NCBI GenBank assembly: GCA_036260415.1
Contig: DASZZX010000051.1
Coordinates: 1 to 31,388 of the forward strand
Direction of reading: 5' to 3'
Length of the DNA: 31,388 nt
Origin: DASZZX01 sp036260415
GTDB taxonomy: Bacteria > Actinomycetota > Nitriliruptoria > Nitriliruptorales > JAHWKO01
Part shown: piece by piece, positions 23,285 to 30,743 of the stretch
Layout: every line of letters begins with the position of its first letter
Numbering within the stretch: the stretch's first letter is position 1
Notes under the pieces: generated by a model
The model's input: the letters and a program-made list of their open reading frames with translations, nothing else
What the model was told of the DNA's origin: nothing
Databases searched by the model: none
Program-made: the position numbers and the translations under genes

Positions 23285-24547
23285 GTGCGAGCGGGGGGCA
23301 GCGTGGGCACGCGGGCGGGGCGATCGACGTGTCCCCGGCGTTCGCGTCCGAGCCGACTCGCCGCACCGCTGATCGCGCTGCTGGCGATCGTGCCCACCGC
23401 CGCCGGCGCGCACCCCGGTGGGGGCGCCGCCGACGAGCGTTTCGAGCAGACCCGCTCGCAGCTGGTGGAGGCCCAGGAGGGCCTCGACACCGTCGAATCA
23501 CAGGTCGCGGAGACCAAGCAGCAGCTGGATGCGGTCGAGGCGTCGCTCGCTGGTGCCACGGCCCGCCTGGCCGATCTTGAGGCCCAGCTCGCCGCGACGC
23601 ACGCGGCGCTGGAGGCGGCCCGAGCGAGGACCGACCAGGCGACCCGCAAGCTGGCGGGGGAGACCCGGCGGCTGGAGGCGCTGGTGACCGAGCTGGCGGA
23701 GCGCGAGGAGCGTTTCGACCGACGCGTCGCCGCGGCCTACAAGTACGGGACGGTGTCCTACGCCGACACACTCGTCGAGGCGCGGAGCTTCTCGGACTTC
23801 GTGACCAGCTACCACTACGTGCGGTCGGCCCTCGACCACGAGTCCCTCCTGATCCACGAGTTCGGCGTGCTCACCCGCAAAGTCCGCGAGCGACGCGCCG
23901 AGGTGGACCGGCTGCGGGACGTGGCGGTCGGCGAGCAGCGCGCGGCCCGACTGGCGCGCGACGAGATCGCCGACCTCTCCAGCGAGCAGCGGCAGCTGAC
24001 CGAGCACATCGCCGCCGACCGGGCCGAGCGTCAGCGTGCGCTGGACAGCCTCGAACGGACCCGCCACGAGTACGAGGCACTGGTCTCCTCGCTGCAGGCC
24101 GAGTCCGACCGGCTCGCCGCCGAGCTGCGCCTCTCGCGCTGGCGGGCCGGCTCGGCGCCGGGTGCCGGCACCCTGGCGTGGCCGACCGATGGGGCGCCGG
24201 GCTCGGGGTTCGGGTGGCGCACCCATCCCATCTTCGGCACCCGCCGCTTCCACTCCGGCGTGGATATCGCCGGTCCGGTCGGTCAGACGATCGTGGCCGC
24301 GGCGGAGGGACTGGTCGTCTCCGCGGGCTTCCGCGGCGGGTACGGCTTGACGGTGGTCATCGACCACGGGGGCGGGCTCGCGACGCTGTACGCCCACCAG
24401 TCGCGTCTCGCCGTGAGCGAGGGACAGGTGGTGGGGCGAGGCCACAAGATCGGGGAGATCGGCTCGAGCGGCTACTCGACCGGCCCCCACCTGCACTACG
24501 AGGTGCGGGTGGGCGGTCAGCCGCAGGACCCCATGCGCTGGTACTGA
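23285..24547 (+). CDS. Secreted coiled-coil M23 peptidoglycan hydrolase
   Basis: 420 residues from GTG 23285 (GGAGGAG 5 nt upstream). An Arg-rich n-region and hydrophobic core (LAAPLIALLAIVPTAAGA) form a signal peptide with likely cleavage after residue 42. Residues 50-285 are a long two-part coiled coil with a central AAYKYGTVSYADTLVEARSFSDF segment, as in EnvC/PcsB-type proteins. Residues 300-420 are a LytM/M23 endopeptidase domain: His323 and Asp327 in FHSGVDIA, His371 in YAH, and HLHYE with His404, all intact. It should cleave peptidoglycan cross-bridges. Position right after ftsEX suggests its coiled coil is gated by FtsX, as established for EnvC and PcsB. Confidence 0.9.
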   Translation: MRAGGSVGTRAGRSTCPRRSRPSRLAAPLIALLAIVPTAAGAHPGGGAADERFEQTRSQLVEAQEGLDTVESQVAETKQQLDAVEASLAGATARLADLEAQLAATHAALEAARARTDQATRKLAGETRRLEALVTELAEREERFDRRVAAAYKYGTVSYADTLVEARSFSDFVTSYHYVRSALDHESLLIHEFGVLTRKVRERRAEVDRLRDVAVGEQRAARLARDEIADLSSEQRQLTEHIAADRAERQRALDSLERTRHEYEALVSSLQAESDRLAAELRLSRWRAGSAPGAGTLAWPTDGAPGSGFGWRTHPIFGTRRFHSGVDIAGPVGQTIVAAAEGLVVSAGFRGGYGLTVVIDHGGGLATLYAHQSRLAVSEGQVVGRGHKIGEIGSSGYSTGPHLHYEVRVGGQPQDPMRWY

Positions 24548-24606
24548 GCCGGTCGGCGGCGCATCGCCGGGTGATCGGCGCCGTCCGCCGGTCGACGGTG
24601 CGCCGG

Positions 24607-24619
24607 TAGCCTGCGTCCG
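24607..24619 (+). promoter_or_regulatory. Possible -10 element for leaderless smpB
   Basis: TAGCCT (24607-24612) lies 6 nt before the smpB GTG, and there is no Shine-Dalgarno. The spacing fits a leaderless transcript, but no -35 is recognisable. Confidence 0.25.
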
Positions 24620-25104
24620 TGACACGGGACGACGGCCGGCGCGACGGCGACCGCACGGTCGCCCTGAACCGCCGTGCCCGCTACGACTACGACCTCGGTG
24701 ACCTCTACGAGGCCGGGATGGTGCTGCAGGGCACCGAGGTGAAGTCCCTGCGGGCCGGCAAGGCATCGTTGGCGCAGGCGTGGGTCAAGATCGACGAGCT
24801 GGGAGAGGGTTGGCTGATGCAGGCCCACATCCCCGAGTACGAGTTCGGCAACCGCCAGAACCACGACCCGACCAGGCCCCGCAAGCTGCTGCTGCAGCGG
24901 CGCGAGCTCGACCAGCTCGCCCGCGCCTTCCACGAGAAGGGCAACGCGCTGGTGCCCACCCGGCTGTACTTCCGTGACGGCTACGCCAAGATCGAGTTCG
25001 CCGTCGGACGCGGCAAGGCCACCCGCGACAAACGCAGCGACATCGCCAAGAGGACCGCCCAGCGGGAGATGGAACGCGCCCTGAAGGACCTGCAGCGTCG
25101 CTGA
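24619..25104 (+). CDS. smpB: SsrA-binding protein SmpB
   Basis: 161 residues from GTG 24619. SmpB binds the tRNA-like domain of tmRNA and delivers it to stalled ribosomes for trans-translation. Recognisable blocks: NRRARYDYDLGDLYEAGMVLQGTEVKSLRAGKASLAQAW (OB-fold core), PTRLYFRDGYAKIEFAVGRGK, and the basic tail KRSDIAKRTAQREMERALKDLQ, which enters the decoding-side channel. The first 12 residues are a basic extension. The tmRNA gene lies 150 bp downstream on the same strand, so both halves of the system are linked here. No Shine-Dalgarno precedes the start. Confidence 0.96.
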   Translation: MTRDDGRRDGDRTVALNRRARYDYDLGDLYEAGMVLQGTEVKSLRAGKASLAQAWVKIDELGEGWLMQAHIPEYEFGNRQNHDPTRPRKLLLQRRELDQLARAFHEKGNALVPTRLYFRDGYAKIEFAVGRGKATRDKRSDIAKRTAQREMERALKDLQRR

Positions 25105-25217
25105 CACCCCGGCGGACCCATCCACCGCTCCGCGAAGGGAGGGGCAGCGCCGGGAAGGTCTGGTCGGCCCCCCGCGTTATCCTCGGTGCACGGACGCGGC
25201 GACGCAGCGCGTGCGAC

Positions 25218-25252
25218 TTGACAACTGCAGAGCGGTCCACTCACCAACACCT
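25218..25252 (+). promoter_or_regulatory. Candidate ssrA promoter
   Basis: A consensus -35 TTGACA (25218-25223) stands 35 bp before the mature tmRNA 5' end at 25253. With a 17-nt spacer the -10 would be TCACCA (25241-25246), a poor match, but the geometry places the start at the RNA 5' end. The 5' end may instead be made by RNase P. Confidence 0.35.
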
Positions 25253-25606
25253 GGGGCTGACTGGCTTCGACCGTGGTCGTTGCCGACGCCCGGGGAGCGA
25301 GCCGAGGAGCCGACGCTGCCTCGTGAAACCGCGTCGGAACCATCGAACGCCGACGACAACGTGGCGCTGGCGGCCTAACCAAAGCCGCCTGTCGACCTGC
25401 TGACGCCCTGTAGGCAGGATCCGGCATCATGCACAGGGATCACCGGTCCGCGTCGCCGTCGCGACGGACCGGGACACCGCTGACGGCTAGGGATCCGAGC
25501 GCTGCCTGGCCCCGGGGCACCGGATCCCGAAGCTCATCCGGGACCTACGCTCGTAGAGCCCCAGCGTCGGGACCGCGGGACCCGGGTTCGACTCCCGGCA
25601 GCTCCA
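25253..25606 (+). ncRNA. ssrA: Transfer-messenger RNA (tmRNA)
   Basis: The 5' end GGGGCTG (25253-25259) pairs over 7 bp with CAGCTCC (25599-25605), and A25606 is the discriminator base. The genome continues CCG, so the CCA end is not fully encoded and must be added by nucleotidyltransferase. The T-arm reads GGGTTCGACTCCC just before the acceptor strand. The mRNA-like segment ends at TAA 25376-25378. Reading back in frame and placing the resume codon at GCC 25349 by analogy with mycobacterial tmRNA gives the degradation tag ADDNVALAA. The length of about 354 nt suits actinobacterial one-piece tmRNA. It follows smpB. Confidence 0.93.
25349..25378 (+). other. tmRNA tag-peptide reading frame
   Basis: GCC to TAA encodes ADDNVALAA and stop. 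The ALAA end is the universal ClpXP degron. The resume codon is inferred; the same frame is open upstream (…SEPSN), so the exact first residue is not proven. Confidence 0.7.
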
Positions 25607-25769
25607 CCGACCTCTTCCACCGCGTTGGAAGACCCACGCGCCCCGCGACGGCCACCAAGGGTCCGACCGGGGTAGGGACCCGAGACGACCGCGGGCCGCA
25701 AGGGCTTCCGGCGTCGACGACCCCGTGCGTGACCCAGCCGATCGAGTGCACCGCGCATCCGCAGGAGAG

Positions 25770-25799
25770 GACCCCGCACCGCACCGCGGTCGCGGGGTC
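25770..25799. terminator. Strong hairpin between ssrA and the convergent cyclase gene
   Basis: GACCCCGC (25770-25777) pairs with GCGGGGTC (25792-25799), and the stem continues inward as ACCG/CGGT with one bulged C, leaving a 5-nt loop. GTCTCGTTGT follows on the plus strand, giving a moderately T-rich tail. It lies 21 bp before the cyclase stop and about 165 bp after ssrA, consistent with a bidirectional terminator. Confidence 0.6.
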
Positions 25800-25820
25800 G
25801 TCTCGTTGTGGCGCGTCGAC

Positions 25821-27935
25821 TCATCGCCTCGTCTCGCTGGACCTCGAGGCGACCTCCTCGAGCGCCAGCAGCTCGAAGGCCTCCACCGCCTCCTCGCGGC
25901 CCTTGACCGACACCGACCCCAGCCGGCGGACGCCCGCCACATGGCGTACGAGCGCGTACGTCGTGGGGCCGATCACCACCTGGCCGGGCTCGGCCGCGGT
26001 CTGCAGCCGCGCGGCCAGGTTCACCGCGTCCCCGATGGCGGTGAGGTTGCGCAGCTCACCGCTGCCGACGTTGCCCACCAGCGCAGGACCGGTGTTGATC
26101 CCCACACGGAACCGCGGCCAATCGGGGTGGTCGGTGGCGGCCTCCTCCACAGCCGCCTGGATCGCCAAGGCCGCCCGCGCGGCCCGCAGAGCGTGGTCGG
26201 GCTGCGGCTCGGGCCAGTTGAACAACGCCATCAGGGCGTCACCGACGAACTTGTCGACCGTCCCGCCCTCCGCCAGGACGATCGGGACGGCCAGCCCGAA
26301 GTAGCGGTTGAGCAGTTCCACGACGCGTTGTGGATGCGCCACCTGCTCGGAGTACGAGGTGAACCCACGCAGGTCCGCGAACAGGACCGTGGCCTCCACC
26401 ACCCGACCACCGAGCTCGGCAAGCTCCGCGTCGGAGCGCAGTGCGGTGGCGACGTTGGGGGAGAGGTAGCGGTGCAGCAGGCGGTCCACCTGCCGGTACA
26501 GGCGGGCGTTCTCGAGCGCGACCGACAGCTGGCTCGCCAGCGAGCGCAGAACCGCGGTGTCGCGCTCGTCGAACTCGCCGGCCCGCAGCACCTCGAGCAC
26601 GCCGGCGCCGGACCCCTTCACGGCCAGCGGGAACACCTGCAACGTGCCCTCGGGAGAGGGGATCGCCCGGGGCTCCAGCTCCTCCAGTGCGGCATGAACC
26701 AGAGCGGGCTCGGCCGGATCACCACCCGGCCATCCACCGTCGCCGGCCAGCTCCGCGGGGAACTGCAGCTCTCCGTCGACGACCAGGCCCAGGCGCAGGC
26801 GGTCGCCCTCGAAGCCCTGCTTGGCGATCGCCAGCGTGCGTCGCAGAAGCTCCCGCTCCTCCAGGCCGACGCGCGTCTCGCGCCCGACAGCGACCAGGGC
26901 GTCCAGGCGGCGGATCTGGTCGCGTTCGCTGGCGAGCGCCTCCGCTGCGCGGCGCAGGATCTCGCGCTGCAGCTGCGTCAAGCCGAAGCGTTCCACCACC
27001 TCGGTGACGGCCGCTTCCAGCGCTTCGTCGTCGGGATCGCCTTCGAGCGCTCCGACCAGCGCCTCCAGTGCCTCCCCGTACTCGTGGCGCAGCTGCTGGA
27101 TGGTCTGGTCGAGGGCGATCGACGCGAACAGCCCCCGCGCCGAGCCCTCCTGGCGGTACTGGACCCGGGCGCTGTACGCCAGGTAGCCGAAGGCCGCCAG
27201 CAGCAGGACGTGCCACTCCCACCACGACAGGTGCCAGTTGCGGCCGATCACCACGTTGACCATCGCTTCGGCGAGCAGCACGTAGGCGGTGATCAGCCCC
27301 ATCAGCACCGCCGAGGGCCGGCGGCGGTACAGGCGGTAGTAGAGCACCGCGGTGGCCAGGCACGCGGCCACGCCGACGGCTGCCAGCGGCAGCAGGCCCC
27401 GGTAGGCCTGACCGGACTCGATGGCGCGGGCCAGCGGGGGGAGCTCGAACAGGCTCACGAACGCCCACAGCAGCATCACGGCCCACAGACCGCCCCGCAG
27501 CAGGCTGCGTCGCTGCAGGACCGACTCGGCCCTCGCGGGTGACAGCTCCAGCGCGGACGCGGCACCGAACACGGCCGCGAGGAACATGCCCACCGGTGTC
27601 GCGATCAGGAAGCCGGCGTTGCTCCCGGTGACGAGCACCCGAGGGGTGGCGAGGGCGTGCAGGGCGAAGAAGCCGGCGGCGGCCAGGAAGCCCAGTGACA
27701 CCAGGAACAGCCGGACGTCACCGTGTCGTCCCGCCTCGTCGCTCATGCGCTGCGCCAGCACCATGTTGATCGCGGCGACGCTGGTCACCAGCCAGAAGTG
27801 GGCCTCCTGGTGAGGGATCTCGACGTCGAGTTCGGGGCGGGCCAGCAGCAGCCACAGCCCGAGCGCGGGCAGCAGCATGTGGAACGCCCACACGACGGCT
27901 CGTGCGGGCGACGACGTGTGTACCGACTGCGCCAC
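25821..27935 (-). CDS. Membrane GAF-domain class III adenylate cyclase
   Basis: 704 residues from GTG 27935, chosen because AGGAGG lies 8 nt upstream and the earlier in-frame ATG adds an Arg-rich non-hydrophobic leader. Residues 13-265 contain about seven transmembrane helices, 350-485 a GAF-like domain (KGSGAGVLEVLRAGEFDERDTAVLRSLASQLSVALENARLY), and 505-690 the cyclase domain. Catalytic elements are canonical: EATVLFADLRGFTSYSE (first metal Asp), GGTVDKFVGDALMALF (substrate Lys and second metal Asp), and IGDAVNLAARL (Asp, Asn and Arg). This pattern predicts an active cAMP-forming enzyme, probably dimeric, controlled by a membrane or GAF-sensed signal whose ligand is unknown. It converges on ssrA. 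Confidence 0.9.
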   Translation of the reverse strand: MAQSVHTSSPARAVVWAFHMLLPALGLWLLLARPELDVEIPHQEAHFWLVTSVAAINMVLAQRMSDEAGRHGDVRLFLVSLGFLAAAGFFALHALATPRVLVTGSNAGFLIATPVGMFLAAVFGAASALELSPARAESVLQRRSLLRGGLWAVMLLWAFVSLFELPPLARAIESGQAYRGLLPLAAVGVAACLATAVLYYRLYRRRPSAVLMGLITAYVLLAEAMVNVVIGRNWHLSWWEWHVLLLAAFGYLAYSARVQYRQEGSARGLFASIALDQTIQQLRHEYGEALEALVGALEGDPDDEALEAAVTEVVERFGLTQLQREILRRAAEALASERDQIRRLDALVAVGRETRVGLEERELLRRTLAIAKQGFEGDRLRLGLVVDGELQFPAELAGDGGWPGGDPAEPALVHAALEELEPRAIPSPEGTLQVFPLAVKGSGAGVLEVLRAGEFDERDTAVLRSLASQLSVALENARLYRQVDRLLHRYLSPNVATALRSDAELAELGGRVVEATVLFADLRGFTSYSEQVAHPQRVVELLNRYFGLAVPIVLAEGGTVDKFVGDALMALFNWPEPQPDHALRAARAALAIQAAVEEAATDHPDWPRFRVGINTGPALVGNVGSGELRNLTAIGDAVNLAARLQTAAEPGQVVIGPTTYALVRHVAGVRRLGSVSVKGREEAVEAFELLALEEVASRSSETRR

Positions 27936-28102
27936 GGCGCCCGCCTCCTGGCCGGCCGGAGGTGTGGCCGACCGGGTGCCGCACGGTAGCGTCGCGCGGC
28001 CGCAGCGGGAAGAAGTGACGTGCGCGTGGCGGGCCGTCGGAATGCCCACGGTGGTGGCGCGGTTCCACCACCCGACAACCGCCACGACAGGAAGCCCTCT
28101 CC

Positions 28103-28483
28103 ATGGCCACCGTCGCACTGACCGCGCACGACTTCGAGCCGACGATCGCCGGCAACGACATCGTCCTGGTGGACTTCTGGGCCGGGTGGTGCGGACCCTG
28201 CCGCGTGTTCGCTCCCACCTACGAACTCGCCTCCGAGCAGTACGCCGACGTCGTCTTCGCCAAGGTCGACACGGAGGACCAGCCAGAGCTGTCGGCCTAC
28301 TTCGGGATCCGTTCCATCCCGACGATCATGGCGTTCCGCGAGCAGATCCTGGTCTTCGCGCAGCCCGGCGCGCTGCCCCCGAGCGCGCTCGAGGAGCTCA
28401 TCACGCAGGTCAAGGCGCTCGACATGCACGACGTCCGGCGCCGCCTGGAGGAGCACAGCCACAGGGACGACGCCGCCGTCTGA
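28103..28483 (+). CDS. Thioredoxin
   Basis: 126 residues; ATG 28103 has AGGAAG about 9 nt upstream. The canonical thioredoxin fold shows LVDFWAGWCGPCRVFAPTYE with the WCGPC active site (Cys30, Cys33), FAKVDTEDQPELSAYFGIRSIPTI with cis-Pro73, and a C-terminal helix (LEELITQVKALDMHDVRRRLEEH) slightly longer than E. coli TrxA and His/Arg-rich at the end. It reduces protein disulfides in the cytoplasm. No thioredoxin reductase is in the window. It is divergent from the membrane cyclase and convergent with the PgaC-like gene. Confidence 0.92.
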   Translation: MATVALTAHDFEPTIAGNDIVLVDFWAGWCGPCRVFAPTYELASEQYADVVFAKVDTEDQPELSAYFGIRSIPTIMAFREQILVFAQPGALPPSALEELITQVKALDMHDVRRRLEEHSHRDDAAV

Positions 28484-28617
28484 TCGTCCGGCCGGCCGCG
28501 GTCCGGTGGGCAGGCGCTCGCTGACCCGGCCGGCGCCGACCCGCCGGCAGCTTCCAGCAGCACGCCTGTGAGAGTCCGGTGGAGCGGCGCGGCCGGCGCG
28601 TCCCCACGGCGTTGCTG

Positions 28618-29877
28618 CTACGTCCCGCGGATCGTCCGCCACCGGATCGGCGCTCCCACCGCGCGGCCGCGCCACACGCCGCGTGGCGTGGCCATCGCCG
28701 TGACGACGGCCATCAGCATCCAGTACCCCACCGGGTAGAGCACGGCGATGGGGAACGAGCGCATCACCGACCGTTCGTAGCGTGCGTCGAGCAGGACGCC
28801 GACCGCGAGTTGCGTGACGGCCAACGTGGCGATCGTCATGCCCCAGACGTTGGGGAACGGCGACGCGCCTGCCGGCGCCCGACCGAAGGCCAGCGACACA
28901 GCCCACAGCAGCGTGAGGCCCACGAACAGGTACGCCCACACGATCGACAGCATGGCCTCGATGACCACCGGCCACATCCGCCGGTGTCGCCAGTGCGAGA
29001 ACACGTCGCTGGCGTGCCGTCGCAGGACCTGTGCGAGCCCGACCGCCCAGCGACGGCGCTGCCGCCACAACGCGCGCAGCCCGGTGGGGACACGCATCCA
29101 CACGACCGCCTGCGGTTCGTAGCGGACGTCGTAGAAGCGCTTCTGGAGCCTCCAGGTGACGTCGATGTCCTCGGTTGCCATGTCGGGGCTGAACAGGCCC
29201 ACGTCCACCAGAGCCGACCGCCGGAACGCCGTGGCCACGCCCGAGACGGTCAGCACCCGACCCCACACCCGCTGGGCGCGGCGGAGCAGGCTGACGATCG
29301 AGGTGAACTCGATCACCTGCAGCTTGGCCAGCAAGGTGCGGCGATCAACCACGCGCGGGTTGCCGGTCACCGCCGCCACCCGCGCACTCTCGAAGTGCGG
29401 CACCATGGCCGAGAGGATCCCCGGTGCGGGACAGGCGTCCGCGTCGATGATCAGGACGATCTCACCGCGGAGGCAGGGGATGGCGTCGTTGATCGCCATG
29501 GCCTTGCCTTCGTTGACGGACTTGACGACCACGCGGATCCTGCCGGCCGCGACGTAGGGCTGGATGAGGGCGAGAGTGGCATCCGTCGACCCGTCGTCGA
29601 CGACCACCACCTCAAAGTCGGGGTAGTCGATGGCCAGGCAGGCCTCGACGGTCTCGACGATGTGCTGTTCCTCGCAGTAGGCGGGGATGAGCACCGACAC
29701 CGGCGGGGCCGGGACCGGCGGGCGCAGGGTGCGCGGCTTGCGCAGCTCACGTCGGGCGAAGTAGTTCAGCGCCAGCGAGATCCACATCAAGCTCGACACG
29801 ATGGGGTAGGCGGCGAAGAACCCCAGTGCCACCCAGTACGGCAGCGAGCCCTCGATGCCGTCGAGGATCGCGGTCAC
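28618..29877 (-). CDS. PgaC/IcaA-like processive family 2 glycosyltransferase
   Basis: 419 residues. One N-terminal membrane helix (about 13-37) leads into a GT-A domain with PVSVLIPAYCEE, VVVDDGSTD (Asp94-95), IIDADACPAPG (DAD 145-147), MATEDIDVTW (TED 235-237) and the processive-synthase signature QRRRW (273-277). Two or three C-terminal helices follow. The order and spacing match poly-beta-1,6-N-acetylglucosamine synthases (PgaC/HmsR/IcaA) more than cellulose synthases. The enzyme would polymerise a sugar from a UDP-donor and export the chain through its own channel. Its ATG overlaps the stop of the PgaD-like gene by 4 bp. The polymer identity is inferred. Confidence 0.85.
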   Translation of the reverse strand: MTAILDGIEGSLPYWVALGFFAAYPIVSSLMWISLALNYFARRELRKPRTLRPPVPAPPVSVLIPAYCEEQHIVETVEACLAIDYPDFEVVVVDDGSTDATLALIQPYVAAGRIRVVVKSVNEGKAMAINDAIPCLRGEIVLIIDADACPAPGILSAMVPHFESARVAAVTGNPRVVDRRTLLAKLQVIEFTSIVSLLRRAQRVWGRVLTVSGVATAFRRSALVDVGLFSPDMATEDIDVTWRLQKRFYDVRYEPQAVVWMRVPTGLRALWRQRRRWAVGLAQVLRRHASDVFSHWRHRRMWPVVIEAMLSIVWAYLFVGLTLLWAVSLAFGRAPAGASPFPNVWGMTIATLAVTQLAVGVLLDARYERSVMRSFPIAVLYPVGYWMLMAVVTAMATPRGVWRGRAVGAPIRWRTIRGT

Positions 29878-30314
29878 CTGCTCTCCGATCCGGGAACGGC
29901 AGCGGCGACCAGTTTGCGATCACCCTCCACCGAGATGTGCACGTAGGCCGCCGTGCGGACCTGCTTCGGATCGACGGCCAGTTCCCGCCCGAGGTGGTCG
30001 CGGTCGAAGCTCTCGATGACGACCGGCACCTGGCGTCGCGGTCCCTTCGCCCGATGCAGGCGCTGGTTGTGCACCACCCACCAGACGTTGACAGGGACGA
30101 GGACAGCCAGCGACACGGCGACCACCGCTGCCAGCAGCAGGTAGTCACGGGTCGGGGTCTTGCCGGCGACCACGACCCAGCACGCGGCCAGGATCCCCCA
30201 CGCGACCGCCACCACGTAGCCGTGGAGCAGCGATCTGTGGGCGCCGTCGCCGAGCCGCGATGCGGCGGGGATGGCAGCCGCTGGGCTGCTGGCCACGTGA
30301 GCGTCGGTCCCCAT
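29874..30314 (-). CDS. PgaD-like membrane partner of the glycan synthase
   Basis: 146 residues with two closely spaced transmembrane helices (about 31-51 and 57-81) joined by a short GKTPTRDYL loop, then a soluble basic cytoplasmic tail. This size and topology, and the ATGA overlap with the PgaC-like gene downstream, match PgaD/HmsS, the small subunit needed for synthase activity and, in E. coli, for c-di-GMP response. Sequence identity to known PgaD is low by eye, so the assignment rests mainly on topology and context. No PgaA- or PgaB-like gene is in the window. Confidence 0.6.
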   Translation of the reverse strand: MGTDAHVASSPAAAIPAASRLGDGAHRSLLHGYVVAVAWGILAACWVVVAGKTPTRDYLLLAAVVAVSLAVLVPVNVWWVVHNQRLHRAKGPRRQVPVVIESFDRDHLGRELAVDPKQVRTAAYVHISVEGDRKLVAAAVPGSESR

Positions 30315-30530
30315 GGAGGTTCCCTTCAGTTCGAGCCGAGCACCTGATCGCGCCCGACGCCGGAAGTGTCGAGGTCGCTCCCTTCGGCGGCCATGGTCCG
30401 CGCGAGCTATTCACGGCCGCTCGCCGGTGCCATCACCGTCGCGTCCGACCACCGCCTCGCTGTGCTCGTCGGCGGGCAGGAAGGGGCCCGTTGGGACCAT
30501 CGAGACGTGGCCCATCCACGCCATGCGCTG

Positions 30531-30548
30531 CGACCACCGTCGTGGTCG
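30531..30548. repeat. 7-bp hairpin with 4-nt loop
   Basis: CGACCAC-CGTC-GTGGTCG is a perfect stem-loop about 200 bp upstream of the SipW-type protein gene. It could be an operator for a dimeric regulator or part of a structured leader. Confidence 0.5.
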
Positions 30549-30585
30549 TCAGCTTGGCCTCGCTGCGCACCTTCGACCGGACATC

Positions 30586-30609
30586 GGCGCCTCGGGCGCC
30601 GCTGTTTCC
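30586..30609 (+). terminator. Hairpin followed by GCTGTTT (possible attenuator)
   Basis: GGCGCC-TCG-GGCGCC forms a 6-bp stem with a 3-nt loop, followed on the plus strand by GCTGTTTCC. This resembles a short intrinsic terminator placed inside the leader of the downstream gene. It could attenuate that gene if transcription starts upstream of 30586. Confidence 0.35.
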
Positions 30610-30743
30610 ATCTGGTCTCCGTCGGATGGTCTCCGGGTTTGGCCTGCACTCGCCATCGACTGACGCGAGGCGTGCGGCGATACCCCTCTTACGACCTGCG
30701 CGTCGTGACGGCGCGCGACCCCCCGATCGGAGAGGACCTGAAC

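Larger units (their letters stand above)
30315..30743. other. 429-bp divergent spacer with two hairpins
   Basis: Separates the PgaD-like gene (minus) from the SipW-type secreted protein gene (plus) and must hold both promoters. Open frames here have shadow composition. Two strong hairpins (30531-30548 and 30586-30600) are listed separately. No known riboswitch consensus, such as a c-di-GMP GEMM motif, was recognised. Confidence 0.45.

Noticed and set aside
25429..26304. A plus-strand frame starting inside tmRNA
   Set aside because: It overlaps the 3' half of ssrA and then the antisense of the cyclase gene; the composition is non-protein-like.
25725..27542. A 605-codon plus-strand frame opposite the membrane cyclase
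   Set aside because: The opposite strand encodes a complete membrane GAF-cyclase with all motifs; the plus frame is Gln/Arg/His-rich with no recognisable domain.
30366..30743. In-frame N-terminal extension of the SipW-type protein
   Set aside because: It would place 126 non-conserved residues before a signal peptide; GTG 30744 has a good Shine-Dalgarno and gives the normal short n-region.
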